Positions 47,549-59,219 of a stretch of 64,000 nucleotides of DNA are shown piece after piece. How positions within the stretch are numbered: the stretch's first letter is position 1; the number at the start of each line of letters is the position of its first letter. The position numbers and the translations under genes were made by a program. The notes under the pieces were generated by a model. The model did no database searches, was not told where the DNA came from, and saw only the letters and a program-made list of their open reading frames with translations. This DNA is from Actinostola sp. cb2023 (lineage: Eukaryota > Cnidaria > Anthozoa > Actiniaria > Actinostolidae), in contig JAUJYZ010000625.1 of NCBI GenBank assembly GCA_033675265.1, forward strand, positions 187,501-251,500. Reading direction: 5' to 3'.

Positions 47549-49270
47549 GTTCTTCACTGTGATCCTGCAGTAGGGTCTGGAGATTTGACGTTTTGCGCAG
47601 TCGATGAACGACCTGAGCTGGAGGAGGCAAGCTTAACGCAGCTAGTTGCCCATGCAATGGCCCCTCTTTCCACATCTGAAGCACTCGTCCGAGTTGACAG
47701 GTGTTCCACGGCCTAAAACGAAAAAACATCAATCCAACAGTACCTCTGAAGAAGAATATAGTAAACAAATAAAAAAATAACAAAACATTTCAAGTTGTGT
47801 TACCGTCCGGCGTTTAGTGTCACACTTGATGACTAACTAATATTCGAAGATCGAATATATAGTCTAACGAAGTCCTAAATGGACTTCAATATCGCCTACC
47901 AAATAGTTCTATGCCACGCTGCATTCCGAAGGAAAAACATTTTCCTTCTACAATACGCTAAGCATAGAACACAACACTATGTTATGGCAGGCATAGTGTG
48001 GCCTGCCACCTGATTCAACAAAGAAAGGTCAAACACATTACCTCGAAAAAGCAAGTTGTCATCTTTTTTATTGTTATAGTCGAGCGTTTTTAACATGAGC
48101 CTCTGGCTCGGGAGATTGGGTAACCACTCCCTACCTTATCGACTTCAAATAAATAATAATTATGATGATAATAATTATGATGGATGATTTGTGTGAGCCC
48201 ACTGTACTTTTGATCAGCGCACACTCACAACACGTTCAATCGATATACTGGTTGGAGTATCGTTTATATTTCGCTGATTCAAGCCAGGAAAGTGTTCATT
48301 TTCTACAAATCCATGATGTCAAATGCAACTTTATTCATTGCTGGAAGCATTCATCAGGGTCACGAACAATTTAGTGACATATCAAGGGGAAGACAATGTT
48401 GTTTTATGAGTTGTCAGCGCTGTTGTGTGCTTAGTCGCGTCCAGATTCACAATGGAGTACTTCTACAGTCGAACAGTATCCCAGATACAGAGACGCTATC
48501 GCTGACCTATCTACCTGATCGAGCTCGTTAGTCTTCGTCAAACCAATCCGGCCCATGCCATTGGCATGGAGGCAACTACTGAATCAAATTATACGATCCA
48601 TCCTGGTGTACTTTTATCTTCTACAAGTGTGCTATATATGAGGCTTCGACATCTTTCCTGATATCTGGCCAGTAACATTGTATATAATATACACCAAACA
48701 CAATTCTCTATTTCATTGAATCCATATTTGTATTTTAAAATTACTGCATATCAGTAGAGTGCAAACATGCTTTTAGTGCTGGTACATGTCTATAGTTGTC
48801 TGTCTATGACCAGATTATTATAGTGTTAGCATTTGTATTAAGCATGGGAATGAAAATTAATAGAGACATGGAATGGAACAATGTGACCGGGACGGGAATG
48901 AGAATCAATGAAAATGTTGGATGGAAACAATGGGACAAGGGTGGGAATGAGAATCAGTAGAGATATGGGAGGGGGAGGGGATTTTAGTGGGTATAGATAG
49001 GTGTCTCGAATTAGTTTCTTGTAAGCTAGAACACATGACACAGTAAGAAAGTTATTATTTTATTTTACTACTAATGCGCCTTGCTGACATTGAAAGCTAC
49101 ATGTACGGCAGTGCACAACTCGCAGCACCTCACTTTCTACCAGAAACGACTAGTTATTATTATAATTTTGTCCTGTAAATAATATTCCCTGAGACGAAAG
49201 CTTGCTTCGACTTATCTTGTTTACGTGCTGAAGAAAATTGTTTCTTCTTCTTTATCGCTCTCTCTTGTAC
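47549..49270. other. Intronic/repeat sequence
   Basis: Positions 47797-47935 recur at 49703-49853 (TTAGTGTCACACTTGATGA shared), and 47935-47996 recurs at 40740-40810, so duplicated intron pieces of the Ig gene are present here without an exon. Positions 48838-48980 form a short imperfect tandem repeat (GGGAATGAGAATCA). No gene seen. Confidence 0.45.
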
Positions 49271-49274
49271 TTTT

Positions 49275-49738
49275 TTAATACTTTTTTTCATCTTCGGCGT
49301 CGCTTGCTAAGTCTTCTGTCTTGTACTCTTTGACAGCTAGCCAGCCCGCCTCACTCTTATCGGCCAGTTGTATAAGTTTCTGTCGGTGCTTTGGACTATT
49401 TTCGGCCTCTTTAAACTTGTTTGAAGCACCTTCTGTGTCCAGCTTGTCAATAAGATCCCAGACTTCACCCAAAGCCAGTCTGCCAACTCTGCGTTGAATA
49501 GAAATTGATCCTTGTTTCCAGCGTGTGTTAGATTCTGTGCATCCGACTGTCTTTCCAACTTTTTTGTCCTAGAACTTTCTTGGACGAACTGACTTGTGGG
49601 ACCAGAAAACTCGGCTAACTTTTTATCCAAGTAATTATTGAAATGGTTGAAGACCTCGTCGGTTGTCTGCTCAGTTTCGGGAGGAAGCGGCATATTGTCA
49701 AATTTCAAGTTGTGAAACCGTCCGGCGTTTAGTGTCAC
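49275..49738 (-). pseudogene. Decayed gag-like/repeat-encoded ORF
   Basis: Two minus-strand frames join across a shift near 49490: LPPETEQTTDEVFNHFNNYL, KKLERQSDAQ, NKDQFLFNAELADWL, then EVWDLIDKLDTEGASNKFKE, RQKLIQLADKSEAGWLAVKE and DLASDAEDEKKY. The pattern resembles, from memory, a repeated cnidarian ORF associated with retroelements (possibly DIRS-like gag). I cannot verify the family. It is clearly broken. Confidence 0.4.
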
Positions 49739-50279
49739 ACTTGATGAATATTAAACTAATATTCGAAGATCGAATATATAGTCTAAATAAGTCCCTAAGG
49801 CACATCAATATCACCTACCAAATAGTTCTATGCCACGCTGCATTCCGTAGGAAAATTCATATGTATACACGTAATCCAGAGCTTTAGGAGTTTTTATCAG
49901 CTGAATTGCAATTTATAATATCAGGCATGTGCTTTATATCACATGATGGCAAGTATTTGACCATAATTTAGTAGCAGATAAAGATTCATGACCATTTATA
50001 AACTGATTGAAACTGAGCAATGAAATGTCCATTGTTCGTCATACGTTGATCCGACTACATGGATTTAGCAGGATCAAAGATGAGCAAAGTATTTTTGCTT
50101 GCATGCATCCTTTCTCTTGCGTGTTTTGACAATAAATAATTCAGGGATGGTTTGAACAAACTTGAAAATGCGTCCCGTTGTTCATTTTGTGAAGAAGAGC
50201 CGATAAAGTGCAGGTTTTCTAATTGTTTTGCTTGTGTTTAGTGAAATTATCTAATCGGTCTTCTTTTTCTTTTTTTCAG
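49703..50279 (+). other. Duplicated intron flank of Ig cassette
   Basis: From about 49853 the sequence (TATACACGTAATCCAGAGCT ...) is the intron block repeated before or after exons C, D and E (51150, 58410, 59130). It shows that the Ig exons were duplicated together with flanking intron. Confidence 0.7.
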
Positions 50280-50531
50280 TCGCTCCAACTATTACAAGTC
50301 CACATCCTACTACCCTCAATGTTAGTGAACAAGAAACAGCTCAACTGGTATGTACTGCTACTGGCAACCCGACACCATCGATTGACTGGACAAGAAATGG
50401 CGTGGTTGTAGGCACTGGAAGTCCGTTTAATATCACAGCCAATCCAGAAGATCATAAACAATGCTACACGTGCATTGCTTCTAATGGAATGCCCGATTCG
50501 AAGAATGCCAGTGTTTGTCTAGCTATAAAAT
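50280..50531 (+). CDS. Ig-domain exon B of the SRCR/Ig gene
   Basis: This 252-bp exon lies between acceptor TTTTTTTCAG and donor GTAAGT, phase 1-1. It encodes APTITSPHPTTLNVSEQE, AQLVCTATGNPTPSIDWTRN, GVVVGTGSPFNITANPEDH and the Cys-rich C-terminal strand QCYTCIASNGMPDSKNASVC. It is a complete Ig-like domain with the disulphide cysteines and Trp. It is followed by a 338-bp intron and exon C. Differences from the other copies are scattered rather than concentrated in one loop. Confidence 0.88.
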
Positions 50532-50869
50532 GTAAGTAAAACTACATTAGGGAATTATTGATATACACTTACGTAATCACAAGCCCGGTGATGAAGAAAA
50601 CAGCTTTAGGAGTTTTTATTTATCAGCTGAATTACAATTTATTTAGCAGGATCCAGGATTAGCATAGCGGGGCATGCACGTATGTGCTCTCATTATTTAC
50701 GTTGCGTGATTTGTCAAAGAATAATGAAGGGATGGCTTCAACCAACATACAAAATGGGTCTTGTTGTTCATTTTTGAAGAAGAACCGATAAATTAAAGTG
50801 CTGACAGAGAAATGTTTCTGATTGGATTCGGTCGGATTATCTAATCGGTTTTCTTTGTCTTTTCTTCAG

Positions 50870-51121
50870 ACGCTCCAACTATTACAAGTCCACACCCTAC
50901 TACCCTCCATGTTAGTGAAAACCAACCTGCTCAGTTGGTATGTACTGCTAAAGGGAACCCGATACCATCAATTAACTGGACAAGAAATGGTGTGCTGGTA
51001 GGAAGAGGAAGTCCGTTTAATATCACAGCCACACCAGAAGATCACAAACAATGCTACACGTGCATTGCTTCTAATGGCATGCCTGATTCGAAGAATGCCA
51101 GTGTTTGTCTAGCTGTAAAAT
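50870..51121 (+). CDS. Ig-domain exon C of the SRCR/Ig gene
   Basis: This 252-bp exon has acceptor TTTTCTTCAG and donor GTAGGT, phase 1-1. The domain has the same framework as exon B, with HVSENQPAQLVCTAKGNPIP and VLVGRGSPFNI. The exon opens AC rather than TC, giving Tyr instead of Phe at the junction. The downstream intron is 7.0 kb because a LINE with nested transposons entered it at about 51272. Confidence 0.88.
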
Positions 51122-52398
51122 GTAGGTAAAACTACATTAGGAATTTATTGATGTATACACGTAATCCAGAGCTTTAGGAAGTTTTTATCAGCTGAATTGC
51201 TATTTATAATATCAGGCATGTGCTTTTATATCACATGATGGCAAGTATTTGACCACAATTCAAATGTTTTCAATTCAATTTTATTTCATCATCATTCAAT
51301 AGTTACATTTCTTATTTAATTATTTTTATCGCTTGTAAATTGTAGACCCCTTAAAAATTTATGTAAAAAATTATGTAAAAAAATTAAAATTATTATTAAA
51401 GTATATTTTTGATAATTAATTATTAAAGTATATTTTTTGTCAGCACTGATGGCTATAATTATTGATATAAAATTAATCACAATGATAATAATATAATACA
51501 GTAATCATTCATTATTATTGAAATACTACTAATGATTACAATAAACGTTTTTAATTTTAATTTCTAAGTAATATAATCTATCTATCTATAATCAATGTCT
51601 TTCAGAATTAACATTGTATAATCAATTTAATGCTATCTTATTTTGATATTAATATTTGTTGTACTTGTTTTTGAAAGGTTTTTAAGGATTTGCACTTCCC
51701 TGCTACATATAGATCACTGAAACTGCTCCAAACTCTTGGTCCAGTAAATGTAATGGAGAATTGTCCAAGCCTACTTTTTTTAGATACTTTATGATAATTA
51801 TGTGATTGCCTTGTGTTATGATGATGAATTTGTTTATTGATTACACATCTATTATTGAATGTTTCTGGTAAGTCATTGGTGTGAAACTTGTACATGAAAA
51901 CAGCAATTTGTAGTGTGTTGATGTTTTCAATAGTAAGTAGACCTTCATCTTTAAATAGTGGATCTGTGTGAGATAAATATGGTGATTTGGTGATGATTCT
52001 TACTGCCCGTTTTTGTAGTATTTGCAATCTTTTGAAGGTAGTTTGATAAGTACTAGCCCAAATTATATATCCATAGTGAAGATATGGATACACTAACGTA
52101 AAATATAGAGATTTCAGATAACGTTTTGGAAGATAGAATCTAAGTTTACTAATTATTCCAACACCTTTTGAAATTTTAGATGATATATGTTTAATATGTG
52201 CCTTCCATCTTAGATGATCATCAATAATTAGTCCTAGAAATTTTGTTTCATTAACTCTTTTAATACACTCATTATCGATCTTTAAGTTTAGCAAGTCATA
52301 ATTAATTTTTTTGCGGTTAGTAAAAATCATATAGTTTGTTTTCTTGATGTTTAGTGAAAGCTTATTTGTCCTAAACCATATAGATAGTTTATCCAATT

Positions 52399-52814
52399 AG
52401 CCACTATCAAATCGAGCAGGGGACTGGGAACGAGTTTATTAGAATTAATGCAATTACGAAATTAAGTTCATGACATGAAAGAGCATGTTGAAATTGGCAT
52501 CTGTGCAAAGTTTGATGCAATTTGGACGAATTCTGTCGGAATTATTAACTTTTGAAACTGTGTTGTCCAGCCAAAATTTTACAGTGAATGTATGGTTTGG
52601 ATGGACAACCTCAAAAATTTACAGAGTTTGTATGGGAAAATATACATCTTTGATGCTCTCTAACATCATCAATATTAAGCCGAAGTTCACCAAACTTTGC
52701 AGACTAGCTAAGTTTGATCTGCTCTCTCCGAAAATGATGCCCAATTTTACTAGTATCAAATTGAATTAGTTTTACGGACTTGGTACCAGTCCCCTGCTCG
52801 ATTTGGAAGTGGCT
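52399..52814. mobile_element. 416-bp TIR element flanked by AATT
   Basis: Inverted ends AGCCACTATCAAATCGAGCA and AGCCACTTCCAAATCGAGCA are flanked by AATT at 52395-52398 and 52815-52818. Removing the element and one AATT restores the LINE frame (INFE | LDKLSIWF). No coding content. Superfamily not determined. Confidence 0.75.
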
Positions 52815-52942
52815 AATTCAAAATTGATTGTTGTATTTATATCATTAAGTGATTTTGTTTAATAAAATATATTGGTATCATCTGCAAAAAGAGTAAAAGA
52901 TAGAATATCTGTAGAATTACAAATGTCATTAATATATATTAA

Positions 52943-53502
52943 AGTGCTACTTAGACGAAAATCGATCGAAGTTTAATTTAGCTGAAACTTCACTGAAATA
53001 ATCTCAAAGAGCCATACAATTACCAGTTAATGTGTTTTCTCAAAATTCCTATGGGAAGTATTACATTTTTATGAATCTTTAGAAGTGTCGGTGAGGTCAT
53101 CTACTCAACCCTAACAATCAACACGGCTTCGCTCCATACATTTCTTTGTGTTTAGTTTCTTGAATTATTTTATTTCTATGAAGCTAAAACATAGGGTGAA
53201 GGAGTTTTCTTACATTATTTGTGCTTAGGATTGATTGCCTGACCAGTTGTCTTCAATGCAGAGCTGTTATCTGAACAAAACATTGAGATATTTTGATTCA
53301 CAAAATACAAAGAAATGTATGGAGCTGAATGTTGGGTTGAGTAGATGACGTCACTGACTCCTCTAAAGATTCATGAAAATATAGTACTTCCCTCTGGAAT
53401 ATCGAAAAAAGATTTTAACTGGTTATTATTAGACCCTTGAAGAATTATTCAATGAAGTTTCAGCTAAATTAAACTTCGATCGATTTTCGTCTAAGTAGCA
53501 CT
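52943..53502. mobile_element. 560-bp TIR element at TTAA
   Basis: Inverted ends of about 50 bp (AGTGCTACTTAGACGAAAAT) are flanked by TTAA at 52939-52942 and 53503-53506. Removing it restores the LINE motif (GPLLFL | IYINDIC). This is the third unrelated TTAA-targeting family in the window. No transposase. Confidence 0.82.
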
Positions 53503-54778
53503 TTAAGAAAAGCAATGGACCTAGGATAGATCCCTGTGGAACCCCACAAGAAATATGAAATAAATCTGATTTAATATTCTTAAATTGTACAAACTGTTTC
53601 CTATTTGAAAGATAACTTTTGAGCCAATTCAAAGGAATACCTCTTACACCATAGAATTATAATTTTTGTATTAGTATATGATGCACAGCACGAAAAAACA
53701 AATTTAATCATGTTTAAAGAAGACATAAAGTTTGCATAAACCTCGCCTTTAAGCACATTTACGCCAGAATTACGGTGCATAAAGTTCGTCTTTATAGGAA
53801 CTTTATGCCTGGGCATAAAGCTAGTTTAAAGAGACTCGCTTCTGTAAGCCACATTTATGGTAGGTATAAAGGTAGCATAAATGTGGTATAAACGCGATAT
53901 AAATGTCACTTAAAGTACTTTTAAACCTTGATTTTAAGATTGGCGTGAACATTAAATGTAGCATAAAGCTACAATAAACCCATTTTTATGACGTTTAAAT
54001 CTCACTTTTGATAAAAAAATGTAGCGTAAAGCTACAATAAATGTTGACAATCGAAGTTAATTATATATAACCATAATATATTCAACCATAATATCGTTGC
54101 CTTATTGCCAAAATGTTGCATAAATCGAGATTTGCTGGCATTGATTAACATTGATATGAATTTAGGTAACACACAAATATAAACCACCCAAGAAACTACC
54201 AGATATAAATTCAAAACTCTTTATTTTCTAATTTGACTGCAGTAATGGTGTGTTGTAATTGTACAAATTCATACTTATATAAAAAACTTTAAACAGTCTA
54301 TTGATGTATTTTTTTATATGTAAAAAAATGTACCAGCTTGCATGGTCTAAAGAAGCAACATTATGTTGAAAATGATGTGTCTCTCAAGTGCTTGAAACTG
54401 GACTCAGTATTAAAATATAAAGCACTTGCAAAAATAAACCACAAGCAAGCATAAAAATCTAATAAATTTACAAATTATTAATAATATAACAAATTTAAAT
54501 GCACTTTTGCAGGGCCATCTCTGGGACATTGCTAAGAGCTGGCAAAATTAGCTGGTTGGGATTGGGCAAACAGTTTAACACTGTTGAATTTTGACAAATC
54601 TAGCAAACAAATTAATCATCAACCATTCAGCTGTCTGGCCCTGGTTGCATGAAAGGTGAAAAGTATCCAACAGATATAACTGATGCATTTATCCGATAAA
54701 TGGTATCCGTTCAATAGGACGTATCCGGTGGATAGCGCTATTCACCTTTCATGCAACAAGGGCCTGCATATTTGTTAC

Positions 54779-54976
54779 TTAGTGACAACCCTGCTTTTGG
54801 CCATTCAAGTGCCTCCTAAAATTAATTATTTGGTGTCGAATCTGCCGTCCTTCGTCTTCGGAAAGGTCGCTTTCATCTGAGCTTGTATAAGCCAGAGTGA
54901 GTGTCTTTCTTATGGCATCCCTCTTTCTCTCTTCCACTTCCACTGTCTCCAGGGTTTCCTTCCTTCTTTGCAACTT
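54779..54976 (-). pseudogene. Exon of an unrecognised gene inside the 3.9-kb element
   Basis: Acceptor TTTCTATTTTTAG precedes KLQRRKETLETVEVEERKRD, AIRKTLTLAYTSSDESDLSE and DEGRQ, then a short tail and a stop. It is highly charged and helical, then an acidic Ser-rich patch. It joins in phase 0 to the 5' exon at 56259-56310. The family is unknown to me. It is either element-encoded or captured host sequence. Confidence 0.4.
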
Positions 54977-55624
54977 CTAAAAATAGAAATGAATGTTTAC
55001 TAAATGACAGCAACACTATATCATTTTAAACATATTAATTAGTGGTATATAATGTCATTATATAACAATAATTATTGTTACAATTTTTAACTTTTTAGCA
55101 AGAAAATATCATCCTACTTCATTGTTTTCATGATAAAAAAGAGCGAAGACTGGGAACGAGCAGCACAAAAGATTAATGCATTCAGAATAATATTGGCAAT
55201 ACAAGAAAGACCATGTCAGTACAGTTATCAAGTCAGATATTAAATTAGTGCAGAGTTATAAGCATTTAAAATGTACCAAGAACATGAAGAAGGTGGACGT
55301 GGTGATCTCTGCTGTCTTTGTCACACAAATCTTACTATGCATTTCAAAGAGCTGTAGCGTTTTAAATTTTTATGTTACATGTACAACGCTAAAAGTTTGC
55401 AAGATCACTGTGTTGGTATACTCTTTCAAATAATAGCAATGGTGTCTTCCTTAAATGTTGAAATAAGGGACTTGTCAGAAATAGGGGGGATGGAGATTTT
55501 AAATTGAGCATTGAAAATGTTGTGACCCTCCCCTAGCGATGGGAATGAAATTTGTTTCATGACCTTCCCAAATCAGAGGCTCAAAAAGTCTGACAAGTCC
55601 CTAAGGTCTATCCTTAAAAACTCC

Positions 55625-56156
55625 TTAGGCTATAACTCTTGAGTTTATAACAGTTCTAACTATGTGTTTCTTAGGCTATAACTCTCGAGTTTATAACAGT
55701 TCTAATTAACTCTGTGTTTATTAGGCTATAACTCTTGAGTTTATAACAGTTCTATCTCTGTGTTTATTAGGCTATAACTCTTGAGTTTATAACAGCCAAC
55801 TCTTGAGTTTATAACAGTTCTATCTCTGTGTTTATTAGGCTATAACTCTTGAGTTTATAACAGCCAACTCTTGAGTTTATAACAGTTCTATCTCTGTGTT
55901 TATTAGGCTATAACTCTTGAGTTTATAACAGTTCTATCTCTGTGTTTATTAGGCTATAACTCTTGAGTTTATAACAGCCAACTCTTGAGTTTATAACAGT
56001 TCTATCTCTGTGTTTATTAGGCTATAACTCTTGAGTTTATAACAGCCAACTCTTGAGTTTATAACAGTTATATCTCTGTGTTTATTAGGCTATAACTCTT
56101 GAGTTTATAACAGCCAACTCTTGAGTTTATAACAGTTCTATCTCTGTGTTTATTAA
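55625..56156. repeat. 46-bp tandem repeat with 23-bp subunit
   Basis: TTAGGCTATAACTCTTGAGT-type units alternate with a shorter CCAACTCTTGAGTTTATAAC unit, about 11 copies in total. It lies within the predicted intron of the minus-strand gene fragment. Confidence 0.92.
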
Positions 56157-56258
56157 ACTCGTGAAGCTCGATTCCGTTCGAGTAACTTCGTATTCATTTG
56201 TGGACATTAGGATTTACAAGATTGTTATTAAGGAGTGCATTTAACTGTAAATACTTAC

Positions 56259-56310
56259 ACTTTTATAGTTTTTCCAACCACTTTCCAGCTGATAAGAACA
56301 CCACGAACAT
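56259..56310 (-). pseudogene. 5' exon fragment: Cys-pair motif upstream of 54976
   Basis: The minus strand reads LLEFTDICSWCSYQLESGWK followed by NYKS and a donor GTAAGT (56258-56253). C-x2-C suggests a zinc-binding start. A stop lies upstream in the same frame near 56338 and no clear start codon is visible, so this is partial or decayed. Confidence 0.35.
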
Positions 56311-56480
56311 ATGTCTGTAAATTCAAGTAATCTCAAGGGGTTTTAGAGTCCAAAACCTCCTCACAAGAACAGAGACGTTGGCACCACGATCGAACGAACC
56401 AAACTGTAAACAACATGGCGGTCGGCGCCTAAATTCAAACGTATTTCTCGTCCATCTTGACCAATCACAGCAAGCCATTC

Positions 56481-56543
56481 GATGGTGCGCAATGAACCAT
56501 GGGTCGTGGATATTTGTCCACGGCCCATGAATCATTGCGCATC
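56481..56543. repeat. Hairpin with about 28-bp arms
   Basis: GATGGTGCGCAATGAACCAT...GTGGA pairs with TCCAC...ATGAATCATTGCGCATCG around TATTTG. Confidence 0.75.
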
Positions 56544-56967
56544 GTTGTCGCTCTTCTCATTTTATGCGGCGTACGATAAAATGTTCAAAGTATTTTAATG
56601 ATGAGTTTCATAAACAAAAAAAATCTAACGTAATTTATTGCAATGGTCAACTTATCGATCGGAGTCGGTGTGTGTCTCCATTCTGCTCTGATCTCAACCC
56701 AAACAGAAAGCATCCAGGAAGCATATAAAAATTAAAAATTAAAAATTAAAAATGAGGCAAAACTGTATCGGCATCAAGGAAAATATGGTGCAAATATGTG
56801 GTGTTAGTTAATATTTACTTTACGTTTGCATATATTTGCAACATGTGCAAACACCATCTTTGCACAACTTACACTAACATGTGCAAATGTGGTGCGAATA
56901 TAGATCCCTAAATTCACTTCATATTTGCACCGGTGCAAAGTGTTCGTAAATCCAATATTTCGTGCAG

Positions 56968-56995
56968 TGCTAGGTAATTTGACACGCTAATAAAG

Positions 56996-57070
<75 letters not shown>
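56968..57070 (+). repeat. (TTA)n-tailed retroposon 3' end, second copy
   Basis: GCTAGGTAATTTGACACGCT, AATAAAGG and about 24 TTA units. Same family as 20065-20130. Confidence 0.7.
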
Positions 57071-57785
57071 GTGTTCGATTGGAATGGATTGTTTACATTC
57101 ACCTGAGACTGAGAGATATTAGGGTTCCAGAGATTCTTCACTCTCTTGCTCCGTGTTTATATTTGGTCGGGCTGTTGCAACATTGTCACAACAATGGATA
57201 AGATGATGACTTTGCTACATATGTTTCCTTTATATTGGACTAATTTGAATAGCATAAAGATGAACTTAATGGTGAAGTAAATTTGGCATAAATCTGAAGA
57301 TTACACCGATTTTAGATTAGGCATAAACGTCGCTTAAATTTGGCATAAACCTGACGTTTACACGAATGTAAATCACCTTTATATATTTCTTAAAGCCTAA
57401 TTTATACCAATTTTAAATTAGGCATAAAATAATTTCGTCAAGCAACTTTATGCTAACTTTAATCAAGCTTTATGCTCCAATTGCTTAAAGTTCAACTTTA
57501 TACAGATTTAAGCTCCTTTAAACTCTGGCTTAAAGTTACTTACAGAACTTTAAGCAGCTTTATGCAATGTTTAAATTTCCATAAACCTGCTTTTTCGCGC
57601 TGTGATGATTGATAGTATCAAAAGCTTTGGATAAATCTAAGAATAATCCTGCTGTTATGTTCCCATTATCAATTGAATCGTTTATTTTTTCTATAAAATC
57701 AATAACTGCCATGACGGTTGAGTGTTTATTTCTGAAGCCATACTGATTCTTATTAAGTATGTTATTCTTATTAATGTAAATAAAG

Positions 57786-58135
57786 ATAAAAAGATTCATG
57801 GACATAAATAAATAATAAAGATAAAGAGATTCATGGACATTTATCAACTGATTGAAACTGAGCAATGAAATGTCCCTTGTTCGTCATACGTTGATCCGAC
57901 TACATGTATTTAGCAGGATCAAAGATGAGCACAGTATGTTTGCTTGCATGCATCCTTTCGCTTGCGTGTTTTGAAAATTAATAATTCAGGGATGGTTTGA
58001 ACAAACTTGCGACAATGCGTCCCGTTGTTCATTTTGTGAAGAAGAACCGATAAAGTGCTGACAGAGCAGATTTTCGAATTGTTTTGCTTGTGTTTAGTGA
58101 AATTATCAAATCGGTCTTCTTTGTCTTTTCTTCAG
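57786..58135 (+). other. Duplicated intron flank before Ig exon D
   Basis: Matches 49960-50279 and 58530-58846 (GATCCGACTACATG, CGTTGATC), confirming cassette duplication. A small local duplication of GATTCATGGACAT marks the edge of the LINE insertion. Confidence 0.7.
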
Positions 58136-58387
58136 TCGCTCCAACTATTACAAGTCCACACCCTACTACCCTCAATGTTAGTGAAAACGAACCTGCTCAG
58201 TTGGTATGTACTGCTAAAGGGAACCCGACACCATCAATTAACTGGACAAGAAATGGTGTGCTGGTAGGAAGAGGAAGTCCGTTTAATATCACAGCCACAC
58301 CAGAAGATCATAAACAATGCTACACGTGCATTGCTTATAACGGAATGCCCGATTCGAAGAATGCCAGTGTTTGTCTAGCTGTAAAAT
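58136..58387 (+). CDS. Ig-domain exon D of the SRCR/Ig gene
   Basis: This 252-bp exon has acceptor TTTTCTTCAG and donor GTAGGT, phase 1-1. It encodes APTITSPHPTTLNVSENE, AQLVCTAKGNPTPSINWTRN, GVLVGRGSPFNITATPEDH and QCYTCIAYNGMPDSKNASVC, with IAYNG instead of IASNG. It is nearly identical to exon C apart from a few residues. A 459-bp intron leads to exon E. Confidence 0.88.
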
Positions 58388-58846
58388 GTAGGTAAAACTA
58401 CATTAGGAAATTATTGATGTATACACATAATCCAGAGCTTTAGGAGTTTTTATCAGCTGAATTACAATTTATAATATCAGGCATGTGCTTTATGTCACAT
58501 GATGGCAAGTATTTGACCATAATTTAGTAGCAGATAAAGATTCATGACCATTTATAAACTGATTGAAAATGAGCAATGAAATGTCCCTTGTTCGTCATAC
58601 GTTGATCCGACTACATGGATTTAGCAGGATCAAAGATGAGCATAGTATTTTTGCTTGCATGCATCCTTTCTCTTGCGTGTTTTGACAATAAATAATTCAG
58701 GGATGGTTTGAACAAACTTGCGATAATGCGTCCCGTTGTTCATTTTGTGAAGAAGAACCGATAAAGTGCTGACAGAGCAGGTTTGCGAATTGTTTTGCTT
58801 GTGTTTAGTGAAATTATCAAATCGGTCTTCTTTGTCTTTTCTTCAG

Positions 58847-59098
58847 TCGCTCCAACTATTACAAGTCCACACCCTACTACCCTCAATGTTAGTGAAAACC
58901 AACCTGCTCAGTTGGAATGTACTGCTACAGGGAACCCGACACCATCAATAAACTGGACACGAAATGGTGTGCTGGTAGGCACTGGAAGTCCGTTTAATAT
59001 CACAGCCACACCGGAAGATCACAAACAATGCTACACGTGCATTGCTTCTAATGGAATGCCCGATTCGAAGAATGCCAGTGTTTGTCTAGCTGTAAAAT
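58847..59098 (+). CDS. Ig-domain exon E of the SRCR/Ig gene
   Basis: This 252-bp exon has acceptor TTTTCTTCAG and donor GTAGGT, phase 1-1. It encodes APTITSPHPTTLNVSENQ, AQLECTATGNPTPSINWTRN, GVLVGTGSPFNITATPEDH and the usual Cys-rich end. The period from exon D to E is 711 bp, including shared intron. It is the last host exon seen; the gene should continue beyond the BEL/Pao insertion, since there is no membrane segment or stop exon in the window. Confidence 0.88.
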
Positions 59099-59219
59099 GT
59101 AGGTAAAACTACATTAGGGAATTATTGATGTATAGACGTAATCCAGAGCTTTAGGAGTTTTTATCAGCTGAATTGCAATTTATAATATCAGGCATGTGCT
59201 TTATATAGTAGCAGATAAA

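Larger units (their letters stand above)
53684..57604. mobile_element. 3.9-kb TIR element carrying a spliced gene fragment
   Basis: Ends CACAGCACGAAAAA and its near-inverse (...TTTTTCGCGCTGTG) are flanked by ATG (53681-53683, 57605-57607), a possible 3-bp duplication that keeps the LINE frame when removed. The subterminal 350 bp on both sides are dense in short GCATAAA/TTTAAGC motifs, as in elements with transposase-binding subterminal repeats. The interior holds gene fragments on the minus strand, a VNTR, a hairpin and a (TTA)n retroposon end. The superfamily is not clear. Confidence 0.65.
51272..57785 (-). mobile_element. CR1/Jockey-like LINE, broken, with three nested DNA transposons
   Basis: On the minus strand the RT reads: [20 protein letters not shown] and [11 protein letters not shown] (57790-57608), then after the 3.9-kb insertion YGVRGIPLNWLKSYLSNRKQ and GVPQGSILGPLLFL (53680-53507), then after the 560-bp insertion the FADD site (52877-52888), then after the 416-bp insertion the 252-aa C-terminal frame (52396-51638; FLGLIIDDHLRWKAHI, LQKRAVRIITKSPYLSHTDP). 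It is 5'-truncated: no endonuclease is seen. The 3' end near 51272 has AATAAAATTG. It lies in the intron between Ig exons C and D. Confidence 0.85.
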
